Shown: positions 1-5,874, counted from the first letter of the stretch. The stretch is 9,829 nucleotides of DNA from an uncultured Streptococcus sp. (GCF_938020365.1 NZ_CALIIB010000138.1:1-9829); one strand, 5' to 3'. The notes: generated by a model from the sequence alone, not told the origin. Program-made: numbers and translations.

Positions 1-64
1 TGGAGTAGCGACCAAAGCGCTCTCCCATGATGTCCTCAAGGGACATGTTTTGAATATTACTCAT
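1..64 (-). CDS. parC: ParC, topoisomerase IV subunit A (5' end only)
   Basis: Only the first 21 codons are in the window; the gene runs off the left edge. The visible N-terminus, MSNIQNMSLEDIMGERFGRY, is the characteristic start of streptococcal ParC, recognised from memory of the family. ParC is the DNA-cleaving and religating subunit of topoisomerase IV. It pairs with ParE to decatenate daughter chromosomes and relax supercoils. The catalytic tyrosine and the quinolone-resistance region lie beyond the window. The ATG at 62-64 has no good Shine-Dalgarno sequence just upstream. The 229-bp gap before it holds a possible promoter and a hairpin, so parC is probably transcribed at least partly on its own, away from parE, which is 3.7 kb upstream on the same strand. 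Confidence 0.9.
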   Translation of the reverse strand, partial: MSNIQNMSLEDIMGERFGRYS

Positions 65-105
65 ATAGGATACAGAGCCCGTAAAATACAAAGTGAAAAT
101 AGGAA

Positions 106-138
106 ATTCTTGCAGTGAGCGATGCTCACAAGAGAATT
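106..138 (-). promoter_or_regulatory. Imperfect hairpin in the parC leader
   Basis: GTGAGC (115-120), loop GAT, GCTCAC (124-129) form a perfect 6-bp stem. The stem extends, with small bulges, to CTT/AAG and AAATT/AATTT. It lies about 42 bp upstream of the parC ATG and downstream of a possible promoter, so it would be in the mRNA leader. No U-tract follows it on the minus strand, so it does not look like a simple terminator. It may affect leader stability or translation, which is an inference. Confidence 0.45.
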
Positions 139-154
139 TATCTTTTTCACACAG

Positions 155-182
155 TATTTAGGGCTTGTTCAACTCCTTTCAA
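155..182 (-). promoter_or_regulatory. parC: Possible parC promoter
   Basis: On the minus strand a -35-like TTGAAA (177-182) is followed after 16 bp by a -10-like TAAATA (155-160). This places a start about 80 nt upstream of the parC ATG. Neither hexamer is a strong match and the surrounding DNA is AT-rich. The rest of the gap (183-293) holds only weak AT-rich symmetry, for example ACTTAA/TTAAGT around an A5TAT5 core at 217-250. I see no clear terminator for the gene at 294-785. Confidence 0.35.
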
Positions 183-293
183 AGAATGTAGAGTAGATTT
201 TTATATTAAAATTGGTACTTAAGAAAAATATTTTTAGATACTATTTAAGTCATTTACAAACACTTATTTAGATTAACCAAAAGCAACTATTCC

Positions 294-785
294 CTATGGA
301 TTGTTCTTTCTTCTTTGAAGCATGTACAAATATAGACAAGGTAAATAAGAAATTATAGCAGTCGATATCAGCAAGATATCAAATACAAACTTTTGCCCTC
401 GAAATAGCTCCTCCCAATGCATTGTATTAAGATAATGAAAAATTAAACCGAATAAATAACAGATACTTATAGGGAAGACTCGCCACTTGATTGATTTGTA
501 TAAATAATATATGCGTATTGAGTGATAAAGCGTGGAAGAAATAAGCATAGGTAAACCAAAATCAATTAGAAAAAAATAAAACCTTAAAGCATCATCAAAC
601 ATATCTGTCCGATCTATGGAAAATAACCAAATATTCCATATAGTGATAATTACAGGAAAAAATAAACCATAAAATCTTTTGCCAAGTTTGTTATTTTGTA
701 AGGCAATATATATTGATAAGATTATGGACACAATCTGAAGAAATGGGAATAACATAGAAAATATTCCAAACATAAAATCCAACAT
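294..785 (-). CDS. Hypothetical multi-pass membrane protein (163 aa)
   Basis: I do not recognise this protein. It is very hydrophobic, with about five likely membrane helices near residues 5-29, 37-56, 67-90, 101-119 and 134-156. It has no signal-peptide cleavage site or catalytic motif I can name, and it ends in a short basic tail (RRKNNP). The start is well supported: GAGGTGA lies at 792-798, about 6 nt before the ATG. The gene is clearly AT-rich compared with parE and the nucleotidase gene, which suggests recent acquisition. It lies between the adenylyltransferase gene and parC on the same strand, 64 bp downstream of the former. It is the last accessory gene before parC. A role as a transporter-like, immunity or sensor protein cannot be decided from sequence. 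Confidence 0.75.
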   Translation of the reverse strand: MLDFMFGIFSMLFPFLQIVSIILSIYIALQNNKLGKRFYGLFFPVIITIWNIWLFSIDRTDMFDDALRFYFFLIDFGLPMLISSTLYHSIRIYYLYKSIKWRVFPISICYLFGLIFHYLNTMHWEELFRGQKFVFDILLISTAIISYLPCLYLYMLQRRKNNP

Positions 786-805
786 ACTATTTCACCTCAA
801 TAGCT

Positions 806-811
806 ATTATA
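806..811 (-). promoter_or_regulatory. Possible -10 box for the 163-aa membrane gene
   Basis: A perfect TATAAT on the minus strand lies in the 64-bp gap upstream of the 163-aa gene. No convincing -35 sits 16-18 bp upstream. A transcript starting 6-7 nt downstream would begin at the ribosome binding site, giving a very short leader. The gene may instead be read through from the adenylyltransferase gene. Confidence 0.3.
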
Positions 812-849
812 AACTAAAGCATTTGTTCATCTTGTAAGTGTATCTGAAA

Positions 850-1662
850 CTATTTCAACCTCTCCTCAGCATACTCCATCATCTTCTCTGCAGTTTCTTT
901 GTCATAGTGGAAGCCGGTTTTGAGAGAGAAGGCTTGGGCTTCTTTGTGGAAAAAGTCCATGGTAGCAAAGAGAGACTTAGTAATTTTTTTCTGGTCAGAA
1001 AAGTCAAGCAAGGCTGTAAATTCCTTTTCTTTCTCAGAAGGAAAATACTGAAAGAGGTATTTGTAGTTCTTACCAACATCGACCGTTCCCTTATCTACTG
1101 CTACTTGCCAAGCTAACAGCTTGAGCAATTCCTGCTGGCAGATGCCATAGAGATGATCCGTCGCATAGATGAGTTGCTTGCGACAAATGCCCTTAACTAC
1201 ATAAGCTGAGACCCACCAGAATTCATTGCAGGATTTGTCAAAGTCAATCGCACTGGCTGGTGCCGTCCAATAGCGCTTGGGGGTCGGTGCATAAGGGGCA
1301 AAGAGCCCCTGCGGGTCATCCAGCACCGTGAAATCCGCTTCGCTATCTACCCACTCTTTGATGTGCTCTTTGGGGCAGAGGGTCAAATCGATCCGATTGC
1401 CATCTTCAAAGAGCATGAGATAGAGGTGGCGATGGTCAAGTACATTATGCTGCTCGATGATGCGCTTGCCAAACCTTTCCAACCAAGCAAGGTCAGCCAC
1501 CAGACCATCCAAATTCTCTACAATGTAGACCACATCATAGTCTTGGAACTCATCCTTGGGAGCCTTTGGGTTTGTCCGCGAGCCGGACATAGCGACAGCA
1601 TTGACTTGTAGCGCTTTTGCGGTTTGCAAAATTAAATCTAGCATTTCGGGTTCAGTTCTCAT
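850..1662 (-). CDS. ANT(6)-type aminoglycoside 6-adenylyltransferase
   Basis: This 270-aa protein belongs to the streptomycin adenylyltransferase family (ANT(6)/AadE/AadK), which transfers AMP from ATP to the 6-OH of streptomycin. The nucleotidyltransferase signature is present: GSR at residues 27-29, PKDEFQDYD ending with paired aspartates D41 and D43, and RIDLTL with D92 as the likely third carboxylate. Family blocks CNEFWW (145-150), VVKGICRKQ (155-163) and VGKNYK (196-201) are also recognisable. It is somewhat shorter than plasmid-borne ANT(6)-Ia, which I recall as about 300 aa, the difference being mostly at the C-terminus. The catalytic core looks intact. The start MRTEPEM aligns with the family N-terminus, and AAGGCAGG lies about 7 nt upstream of the ATG. 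No transposon or IS is visible beside it, so it looks like a resident chromosomal homologue. Whether it confers streptomycin resistance here is unknown. Confidence 0.85.
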   Translation of the reverse strand: MRTEPEMLDLILQTAKALQVNAVAMSGSRTNPKAPKDEFQDYDVVYIVENLDGLVADLAWLERFGKRIIEQHNVLDHRHLYLMLFEDGNRIDLTLCPKEHIKEWVDSEADFTVLDDPQGLFAPYAPTPKRYWTAPASAIDFDKSCNEFWWVSAYVVKGICRKQLIYATDHLYGICQQELLKLLAWQVAVDKGTVDVGKNYKYLFQYFPSEKEKEFTALLDFSDQKKITKSLFATMDFFHKEAQAFSLKTGFHYDKETAEKMMEYAEERLK

Positions 1663-1717
1663 GGGAATACCTGCCTTTTTAGTGGAGATTCTTGATTCTG
1701 TAGAGGGTATACCTGCT
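1663..1717. repeat. Pair of 13-bp direct repeats upstream of the adenylyltransferase
   Basis: GGGAATACCTGCC (1663-1675) and GGGTATACCTGCT (1705-1717) match at 11 of 13 positions and are 42 bp apart, about four helical turns. The proximal copy covers the ribosome binding region of the adenylyltransferase gene. They could be a paired protein-binding site or chance similarity. Confidence 0.35.
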
Positions 1718-1769
1718 CTTATTCACTTTCTAAGATTTATTTTGACTCGCATAAATTAAACATAACAAC

Positions 1770-2519
1770 CTATTTGGCTTCTTCTAATTGTGTTGGGGAA
1801 GTTTTTTTGCTTGGTTTACGTTTTTTGTAGCGACTGCGGATGGTGTTGAGGTGGTCGCGGAGGTTGACCATGTGAGTTCTTTCGGGATAAGCGTAGGCAC
1901 CGATGGCGGTGAAGTCCACAAGGAAATCATAAATTTCTTGTAGCTTAAGTCGGACGGTCTTATTCTGGCTTGGAGCCTTGCCCTTGAGCTCTGTCAGTCG
2001 CTCCTTGTAGACCTTTTCAAAGGCCTTCTGGGCAGCAGCCAGACTGTCGACATGGGCTTCCAGATGAAGCTTAGCCAGTGCTGTCTGATAGGCTGGCTTT
2101 TTCAGCTCTTGGAGTAGGTGGTTGATGCCCTCGGTCTCCTTTTCAAAGCTAGTGCTAGCTAGGCCACTGTAGTTTTTCAGGAGCTGAGATAGGGTCTCGT
2201 AAGCTTCCTTGGTCGCTGCGTCCTTGACCCGTGCAAAGGCCCGAACCAAAGACTGGAGCGTAGCCAAAGCATCGTCACGCTCACGGTCAGCCTGATCCAG
2301 ATTAGCCACTAGCTTGCTGGACTTGGTCTGATGAAGCCCGCCTTGTAGCTTAGCCAAAAGTTGCTCCATCTCCGCCAGCTTAGTCGTGTAAATAGCATCC
2401 ACCTTGTTAGCCTTATTAAAAGCCGCAATCTCCTCCATGCTCTCAGACATGAGCTGGAAAAATTCGTTGTTTTCTAAAGATTTAACATCCAAACTGGTAG
2501 TTCCATAAATTTTTTTCAT
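1770..2519 (-). CDS. DUF6261-like helical protein
   Basis: This 249-aa soluble protein has no signal peptide or membrane helix. It is almost all predicted helix, with coiled-coil-like heptads around residues 45-115 and 125-200. It ends in a strongly basic tail (RSRYKKRKPSKK, 228-239) that could bind nucleic acid. The pattern of short helices with conserved A/L positions, the AYETL..LLKNYSGL block (106-120) and the ALAKLHL (147-153) and AAAQKAFEKVY (161-171) blocks resembles DUF6261, a family of unknown function. That assignment is from memory and should be treated as likely, not proven. The start is well supported, with AGGAG at 2528-2532, 8 nt before the ATG. The 41-bp-periodic palindrome array lies immediately upstream (2572-2754), so the array is either in this gene's promoter and leader or partnered with it. 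Base composition is closer to the core genes than that of the adjacent membrane gene. Confidence 0.7.
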   Translation of the reverse strand: MKKIYGTTSLDVKSLENNEFFQLMSESMEEIAAFNKANKVDAIYTTKLAEMEQLLAKLQGGLHQTKSSKLVANLDQADRERDDALATLQSLVRAFARVKDAATKEAYETLSQLLKNYSGLASTSFEKETEGINHLLQELKKPAYQTALAKLHLEAHVDSLAAAQKAFEKVYKERLTELKGKAPSQNKTVRLKLQEIYDFLVDFTAIGAYAYPERTHMVNLRDHLNTIRSRYKKRKPSKKTSPTQLEEAK

Positions 2520-2571
2520 TTTACAATCTCCTAATTTTTCGTTTATTTTTTATTTTAATGTACTTTTCACT

Positions 2572-2754
2572 TCGTCCGATTTTCGGAAAAAGTTTTTTGC
2601 TCTTGCAAGAGCTCGTCTGAAAAACAAACGTTCGTCTTTTACTCAAAAAACACTCGTCCGAATTTCGGACAAACAGAATTTGCCATGAAAGGCCTCGTCC
2701 GAAAATCGGACGACCTCACTTTAGAACTGGCGAGCTTGTCCGAAAATCCGTCGA
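2572..2754. repeat. Array of five 19-bp palindromes with exact 41-bp period
   Basis: The five units are: TCGTCCGA-TTT-TCGGAAAA (2572-2590), TCGTCTGA-AAA-ACAAACGT (2613-2631), TCGTCCGA-ATT-TCGGACAA (2654-2672), TCGTCCGA-AAA-TCGGACGA (2695-2713, perfect 8-bp arms) and TTGTCCGA-AAA-TCCGTCGA (2736-2754). Their centres are 2581, 2622, 2663, 2704 and 2745, each exactly 41 bp apart. The four 22-bp spacers (2591-2612, 2632-2653, 2673-2694, 2714-2735) do not resemble one another. The left half-site is nearly invariant. The right half-site decays in units 1, 2 and 5. The central triplet is always A/T. No sixth unit is present at the expected position on either side. The array occupies most of the gap between the 323-aa membrane gene and the DUF6261-like gene. 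It is too small for a canonical CRISPR and no cas gene is in view. Confidence 0.9.
2599..2612. repeat. Perfect 14-bp palindrome inside array spacer 1
   Basis: GCTCTTG/CAAGAGC is a perfect 14-bp palindrome with no loop. It fills the right part of the first spacer and abuts unit 2 of the array. It is unrelated in sequence to the array palindromes. As DNA it could bind a dimer. Confidence 0.7.
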
Positions 2755-2769
2755 GAGGGGATTATTGTT

Positions 2770-3741
2770 TTAAGGATGGGGGAAGTGATTTCTTATAGGG
2801 GATAAACTATTGCGAGGATTAAATCCTGATTTGTAGCTGTATCTATTATTTCCATCCCTTCGAATTAAATACTTTTCACGTTTTTTTATAAGTCTTAAAA
2901 ACTTTTCCGTACTCAATAATTTCTCTTTGTACTTCTCACCACCATAATAGTAGCACTTCTTCAGCTCTTCGTACCTTGGTTTTTCTAAAAGAAGTTGTTC
3001 TTCAAAAATTTCTTGGGCTTTCTCATACATTTTTGAAAGAAGCTGTGACTGACAAAATTCAAAAAACGCAGTTTGAATAACCAATACTAGAAGAACGATA
3101 CCTATCGGTCTAACTTTATCAATATCAACGCCAATGATGAATGTTACTATCGCAAGAATCCCAAGTATCAAACGATTTTCATCTCCCATATCTTCTAATT
3201 CAAAGACATTTTGAGATTTTAAAACGATATAAAATGAAATACAAGAAGCAAGCGATAATACACTAATTATTAACCAAAATTGATATACTTTGCCATCAAA
3301 TATATTGTTCAGATTAAATTCTACAAATGGATATTTTATAAATTTAACTATTCGTTCTGGAACACTTGTATCTGAGCTGCCATCAATAACCAAGCATCCA
3401 ATAATAAATGCGTTTACACTCATTGAAAGTGAAAGCATAACATATCGTAGGATTTTAACAACGGAAAAGATAAACAGTATAAAAGAATTGTAAGCAATAA
3501 GGAGAAGTAAAAGCAATATAAAAATAAAAAATAATTCTAAGTGAAATTGAGTAAAAACATCTTTACATAAATTTATCACATATCCTATAACAAATGAAAT
3601 AATGAAATATACTAAAAATTCCCACTGCTTAGTGCTAGCATTTTTAATTAAATAATATTTATTATCTATAATTTTTAAAATGTCTAGTCTATTTTTGTAT
3701 TCTTCCTTTTGCTTCTCTTTGTATTTTTTTAAAATCCACAT
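2770..3741 (-). CDS. Hypothetical six-helix membrane protein with charged termini (323 aa)
   Basis: I do not recognise this protein. The ORF is open further upstream, but the extra 44 codons lie inside the end of parE. The ATG at 3739-3741 (MWILKKYKEK) is the sensible start. It falls one base after the parE stop (TGA-G-ATG), so translation may be coupled to parE; GAGGAG inside the parE end is about 16 nt away. The N-terminal 40 residues are lysine-rich. About six membrane helices follow near residues 42-58, 68-95, 100-119, 154-174, 190-204 and 211-229. A charged, probably cytoplasmic helical C-terminal region (about 232-300) comes next, then a polar tail. The gene is strongly AT-rich, and the shift occurs right at the parE stop codon, which argues for horizontal acquisition. 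No enzymatic motif is seen. It could be a membrane anchor or effector of an accessory system. Confidence 0.7.
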   Translation of the reverse strand: MWILKKYKEKQKEEYKNRLDILKIIDNKYYLIKNASTKQWEFLVYFIISFVIGYVINLCKDVFTQFHLELFFIFILLLLLLIAYNSFILFIFSVVKILRYVMLSLSMSVNAFIIGCLVIDGSSDTSVPERIVKFIKYPFVEFNLNNIFDGKVYQFWLIISVLSLASCISFYIVLKSQNVFELEDMGDENRLILGILAIVTFIIGVDIDKVRPIGIVLLVLVIQTAFFEFCQSQLLSKMYEKAQEIFEEQLLLEKPRYEELKKCYYYGGEKYKEKLLSTEKFLRLIKKREKYLIRRDGNNRYSYKSGFNPRNSLSPIRNHFPHP

Positions 3742-3742
3742 C

Positions 3743-5686
3743 TCAAAACGCCCCACTCTCCTCAAGCGTAAACTTGACATTATCCTCAATCCACTTGCGG
3801 CGTGGTTCGACCTTGTCCCCCATAAGGACATTGACACGGCGTTCGGCGCGGGCCAAGTCTTCAATGGTGACACGGATAAGGGTGCGGGTGTCAGGATTCA
3901 TAGTGGTCTCCCAGAGCTGGTCGGCGTTCATTTCACCGAGCCCCTTGTAGCGCTGAAGCATGGCTCCTTTGCCAAACTTGCGGCGCAGGTCGTCCAGCTC
4001 GCCATCCGTCCAGGCATACTCGACAACTTCACTCTTGCCCTTGCCCTTAGACATCTTATAAAGAGGCGGCAGGGCGATATAGACGCGACCAGCCTCGACC
4101 AGCGGGCGCATATAGCGATAGAAAAAGGTCAGCAGCAAGGTCTGGATATGGGCACCGTCAGTGTCCGCATCAGTCATGATGATGATCTTGTCATAGTTGG
4201 CATCCTCAAGGGTAAAGTCTGTCCCAACACCCGCTCCAATCGTGTAAATCATGGTGTTGATTTCTTCGTTCTTGAGAATGTCGGCCATCTTAGCCTTGGC
4301 AGTATTGATAACCTTACCGCGCAGGGGCAGGATGGCTTGGAACTTACGGTCACGGCCTTGCTTGGCAGAGCCACCGGCAGAGTCTCCCTCGACTAGATAG
4401 AGTTCATTCTTGGCTGGATTCTTGGACTGTGCTGGAGTCAGCTTACCAGAGAGCAAGCCCTTGTCTTTCTTATTCTTCTTGCCATTGCGGCTTTCGTCAC
4501 GCGCCTTGCGGGCAGCTTCTCTTGCATCTCTGGCCTTGATAGCCTTGCGGATGAGATTGGAAGCCAGCTCGCCATTTTCCAAGAGGAAGAAAGTCAGCTT
4601 GTCAGAGACGATGGAGTCCACGGCAGGACGAGCCAAAGGGCTGCCCAGCTTGTCCTTGGTCTGGCCTTCAAACTGCAGGTGCTCCTCTGGAACTAGGATA
4701 GAAAGAACAGCAGCCAGACCCTCGCGATAGTCTGAGCCTTCCAGATTCTTGTCCTTTTCCTTGAGCAGACCTGTCTTTCTGGCATAGTCGTTCATGGCCT
4801 TGGTAATAGCGGTCTTAAGTCCCGTCTCATGGGTACCGCCATCCTTGGTGCGGACGTTATTGACAAAGGAAAGGATATTGTCGGAGTATCCGTCGTTGTA
4901 CTGGAGGGCCACCTGGACTTGGAAGCCACTCTCCTCGCCCTCGAAATAGAGGACAGGCGTCAGGGTTTCCTTATCTTCATTGAGATAACTGACAAAGTCT
5001 TCAACCCCGTTCTCATAGTGGAATTCTACTTCTTCGCCAGTCCGCTCATCAGTCAGCGACAGGCGGACATTTTTGAGCAGGAAGGCTGATTCCTTAAGCC
5101 GCTCTGCAATGGTGTTGTACTTAAAGTCCGTCGTTGAAAAAATCGTATCGTCCGGCATGAAGGTCACCTTGGTCCCAGACTTAGACTTAGGAGCCGTACC
5201 GATTTTCTTGAGCGTGGTGACAGGTTTTCCGCCATTTTCAAAGCGCTGCTTGTAAACAGTGCCATCGCGCGTGATTTCCACTTCCAGCCAGCTGGACAGG
5301 GCATTGACAACAGAGGATCCTACACCGTGGAGACCGCCCGAGGTCTTATAGCCACCTTGGCCAAACTTACCGCCGGCGTGGAGAACGGTGAAAATGACCT
5401 CAACCGTGGGAATGCCCATCGCGTGCATGCCGACCGGCATTCCGCGTCCGTGGTCTGCGACAGTCAGACTGCCGTCTTTATTGATGGTCACATCGATCCG
5501 GTCACCGAAGCCTGACAAGGCTTCATCGACTGCATTGTCCACAATCTCCCAAATCAGATGGTGGAGTCCAGCTCCGTCGGTCGATCCGATATACATCCCT
5601 GGACGTTTGCGGACCGCATCCAACCCTTCTAATACCTGAATGGCATCGTCATTATAATTGTTAATATTGATTTCCTTTTTTGCCAC
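3743..5686 (-). CDS. parE: ParE, topoisomerase IV subunit B
   Basis: This is complete at 647 aa, which I recall as the usual streptococcal length. ParE is the ATPase subunit of topoisomerase IV and works with ParC to unlink replicated chromosomes. The GHKL ATPase site is intact: E47 and N51 in WEIVDNAVDEA, DHGRGMP (78-84) and KTSGGLHGVG (114-123). The TOPRIM metal site is present in EGDSAGG (433-439) and DADTDGA (506-512). Residues linked to fluoroquinolone resistance in pneumococcal ParE are wild type here (D435, E474; I460 also present). The start is GTG at 5684-5686, supported by AGGAGG 6 nt upstream and by the conserved N-terminus KKEININNYNDDAIQVLEGL. It is transcribed divergently from plsY from a good promoter at 5719-5747. 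Its stop is followed one base later by the ATG of an accessory membrane gene, and its partner parC lies 3.7 kb downstream. Confidence 0.98.
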   Translation of the reverse strand: MAKKEININNYNDDAIQVLEGLDAVRKRPGMYIGSTDGAGLHHLIWEIVDNAVDEALSGFGDRIDVTINKDGSLTVADHGRGMPVGMHAMGIPTVEVIFTVLHAGGKFGQGGYKTSGGLHGVGSSVVNALSSWLEVEITRDGTVYKQRFENGGKPVTTLKKIGTAPKSKSGTKVTFMPDDTIFSTTDFKYNTIAERLKESAFLLKNVRLSLTDERTGEEVEFHYENGVEDFVSYLNEDKETLTPVLYFEGEESGFQVQVALQYNDGYSDNILSFVNNVRTKDGGTHETGLKTAITKAMNDYARKTGLLKEKDKNLEGSDYREGLAAVLSILVPEEHLQFEGQTKDKLGSPLARPAVDSIVSDKLTFFLLENGELASNLIRKAIKARDAREAARKARDESRNGKKNKKDKGLLSGKLTPAQSKNPAKNELYLVEGDSAGGSAKQGRDRKFQAILPLRGKVINTAKAKMADILKNEEINTMIYTIGAGVGTDFTLEDANYDKIIIMTDADTDGAHIQTLLLTFFYRYMRPLVEAGRVYIALPPLYKMSKGKGKSEVVEYAWTDGELDDLRRKFGKGAMLQRYKGLGEMNADQLWETTMNPDTRTLIRVTIEDLARAERRVNVLMGDKVEPRRKWIEDNVKFTLEESGAF

Positions 5687-5702
5687 AAGGAACCTCCTGC
5701 AT

Positions 5703-5721
5703 GATAGTCATCCTTACTATC
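5703..5721. promoter_or_regulatory. Inverted repeat over the parE -10/start region
   Basis: GATAGT (5703-5708) and ACTATC (5716-5721) are perfect inverted repeats separated by 7 bp. They overlap the predicted -10 and transcription start of parE. This is a plausible operator position, but short repeats of this kind also arise by chance. Confidence 0.35.
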
Positions 5722-5747
5722 TTACAAGTTTTTGGTAAATTTTGCAA
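5719..5747 (-). promoter_or_regulatory. parE: parE promoter
   Basis: On the minus strand TTGCAA (5742-5747) and TAAGAT (5719-5724) are separated by exactly 17 bp, a good sigma-A arrangement. Transcription would start near 5712, giving a leader of about 26 nt that carries the AGGAGG ribosome binding site before the GTG start. Confidence 0.6.
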
Positions 5748-5791
5748 AGCTTTTTTCTACAAAATCCCCTTTAAAGGCTGATAGAATCTGG

Positions 5792-5857
5792 ATTTTAAGT
5801 GATTTTGGAGAAAGGCAGCTTAGCTGCAGGCGTCAGACTAGACAATTCACTTAAAAT
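5792..5857. repeat. Large inverted repeat between the parE and plsY promoters
   Basis: ATTTTAAGTGA (5792-5802) is exactly inverted as TCACTTAAAAT (5847-5857). Past one mismatch the arms continue for two more pairs, giving 14-bp arms around a 38-bp centre. The centre contains a smaller hairpin, GCAGC-TTA-GCTGC (5815-5827). There is no T-tract and no gene ends here, so it is not an obvious terminator. It sits between the divergent parE and plsY promoters and may be a small interspersed repeat or a regulatory structure. Confidence 0.6.
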
Positions 5858-5874
5858 ATTCTTATCATAGTCCT

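Noticed and set aside
2645..2670. Rho-independent terminator formed by array unit 3 (minus strand, T6 tract five bases after the stem)
   Set aside because: The stem is short and A/T-looped, the T-tract is offset by five bases, and the unit fits the 41-bp periodicity better than a terminator role. Weak termination cannot be excluded.
2572..2754. Canonical CRISPR array
   Set aside because: Repeats of 19 bp and spacers of 22 bp are below the range of known CRISPRs, only five units exist with degenerate copies, and no cas gene is in the window. It is kept as a CRISPR-like repeat array of unknown nature.
3742..3873. Upstream extension of the 323-aa membrane protein into the parE 3' end (367-aa version)
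   Set aside because: The extra 44 residues are encoded antisense-free but out of frame within parE coding sequence, look nothing like the rest of the protein, and an ATG lies immediately after the parE stop.
3680..4396. Long plus-strand ORF opposite parE (238 aa)
   Set aside because: It is antisense to the well-conserved parE coding sequence, has no ribosome binding site or recognisable domain, and reflects the GC-rich codon pattern of parE. The same applies to the other plus-strand frames inside parE and the nucleotidase gene.
4300..4480. Fluoroquinolone-resistance substitutions in ParE
   Set aside because: The key positions D435 and E474 carry the sensitive-type residues, and I460 is unchanged.
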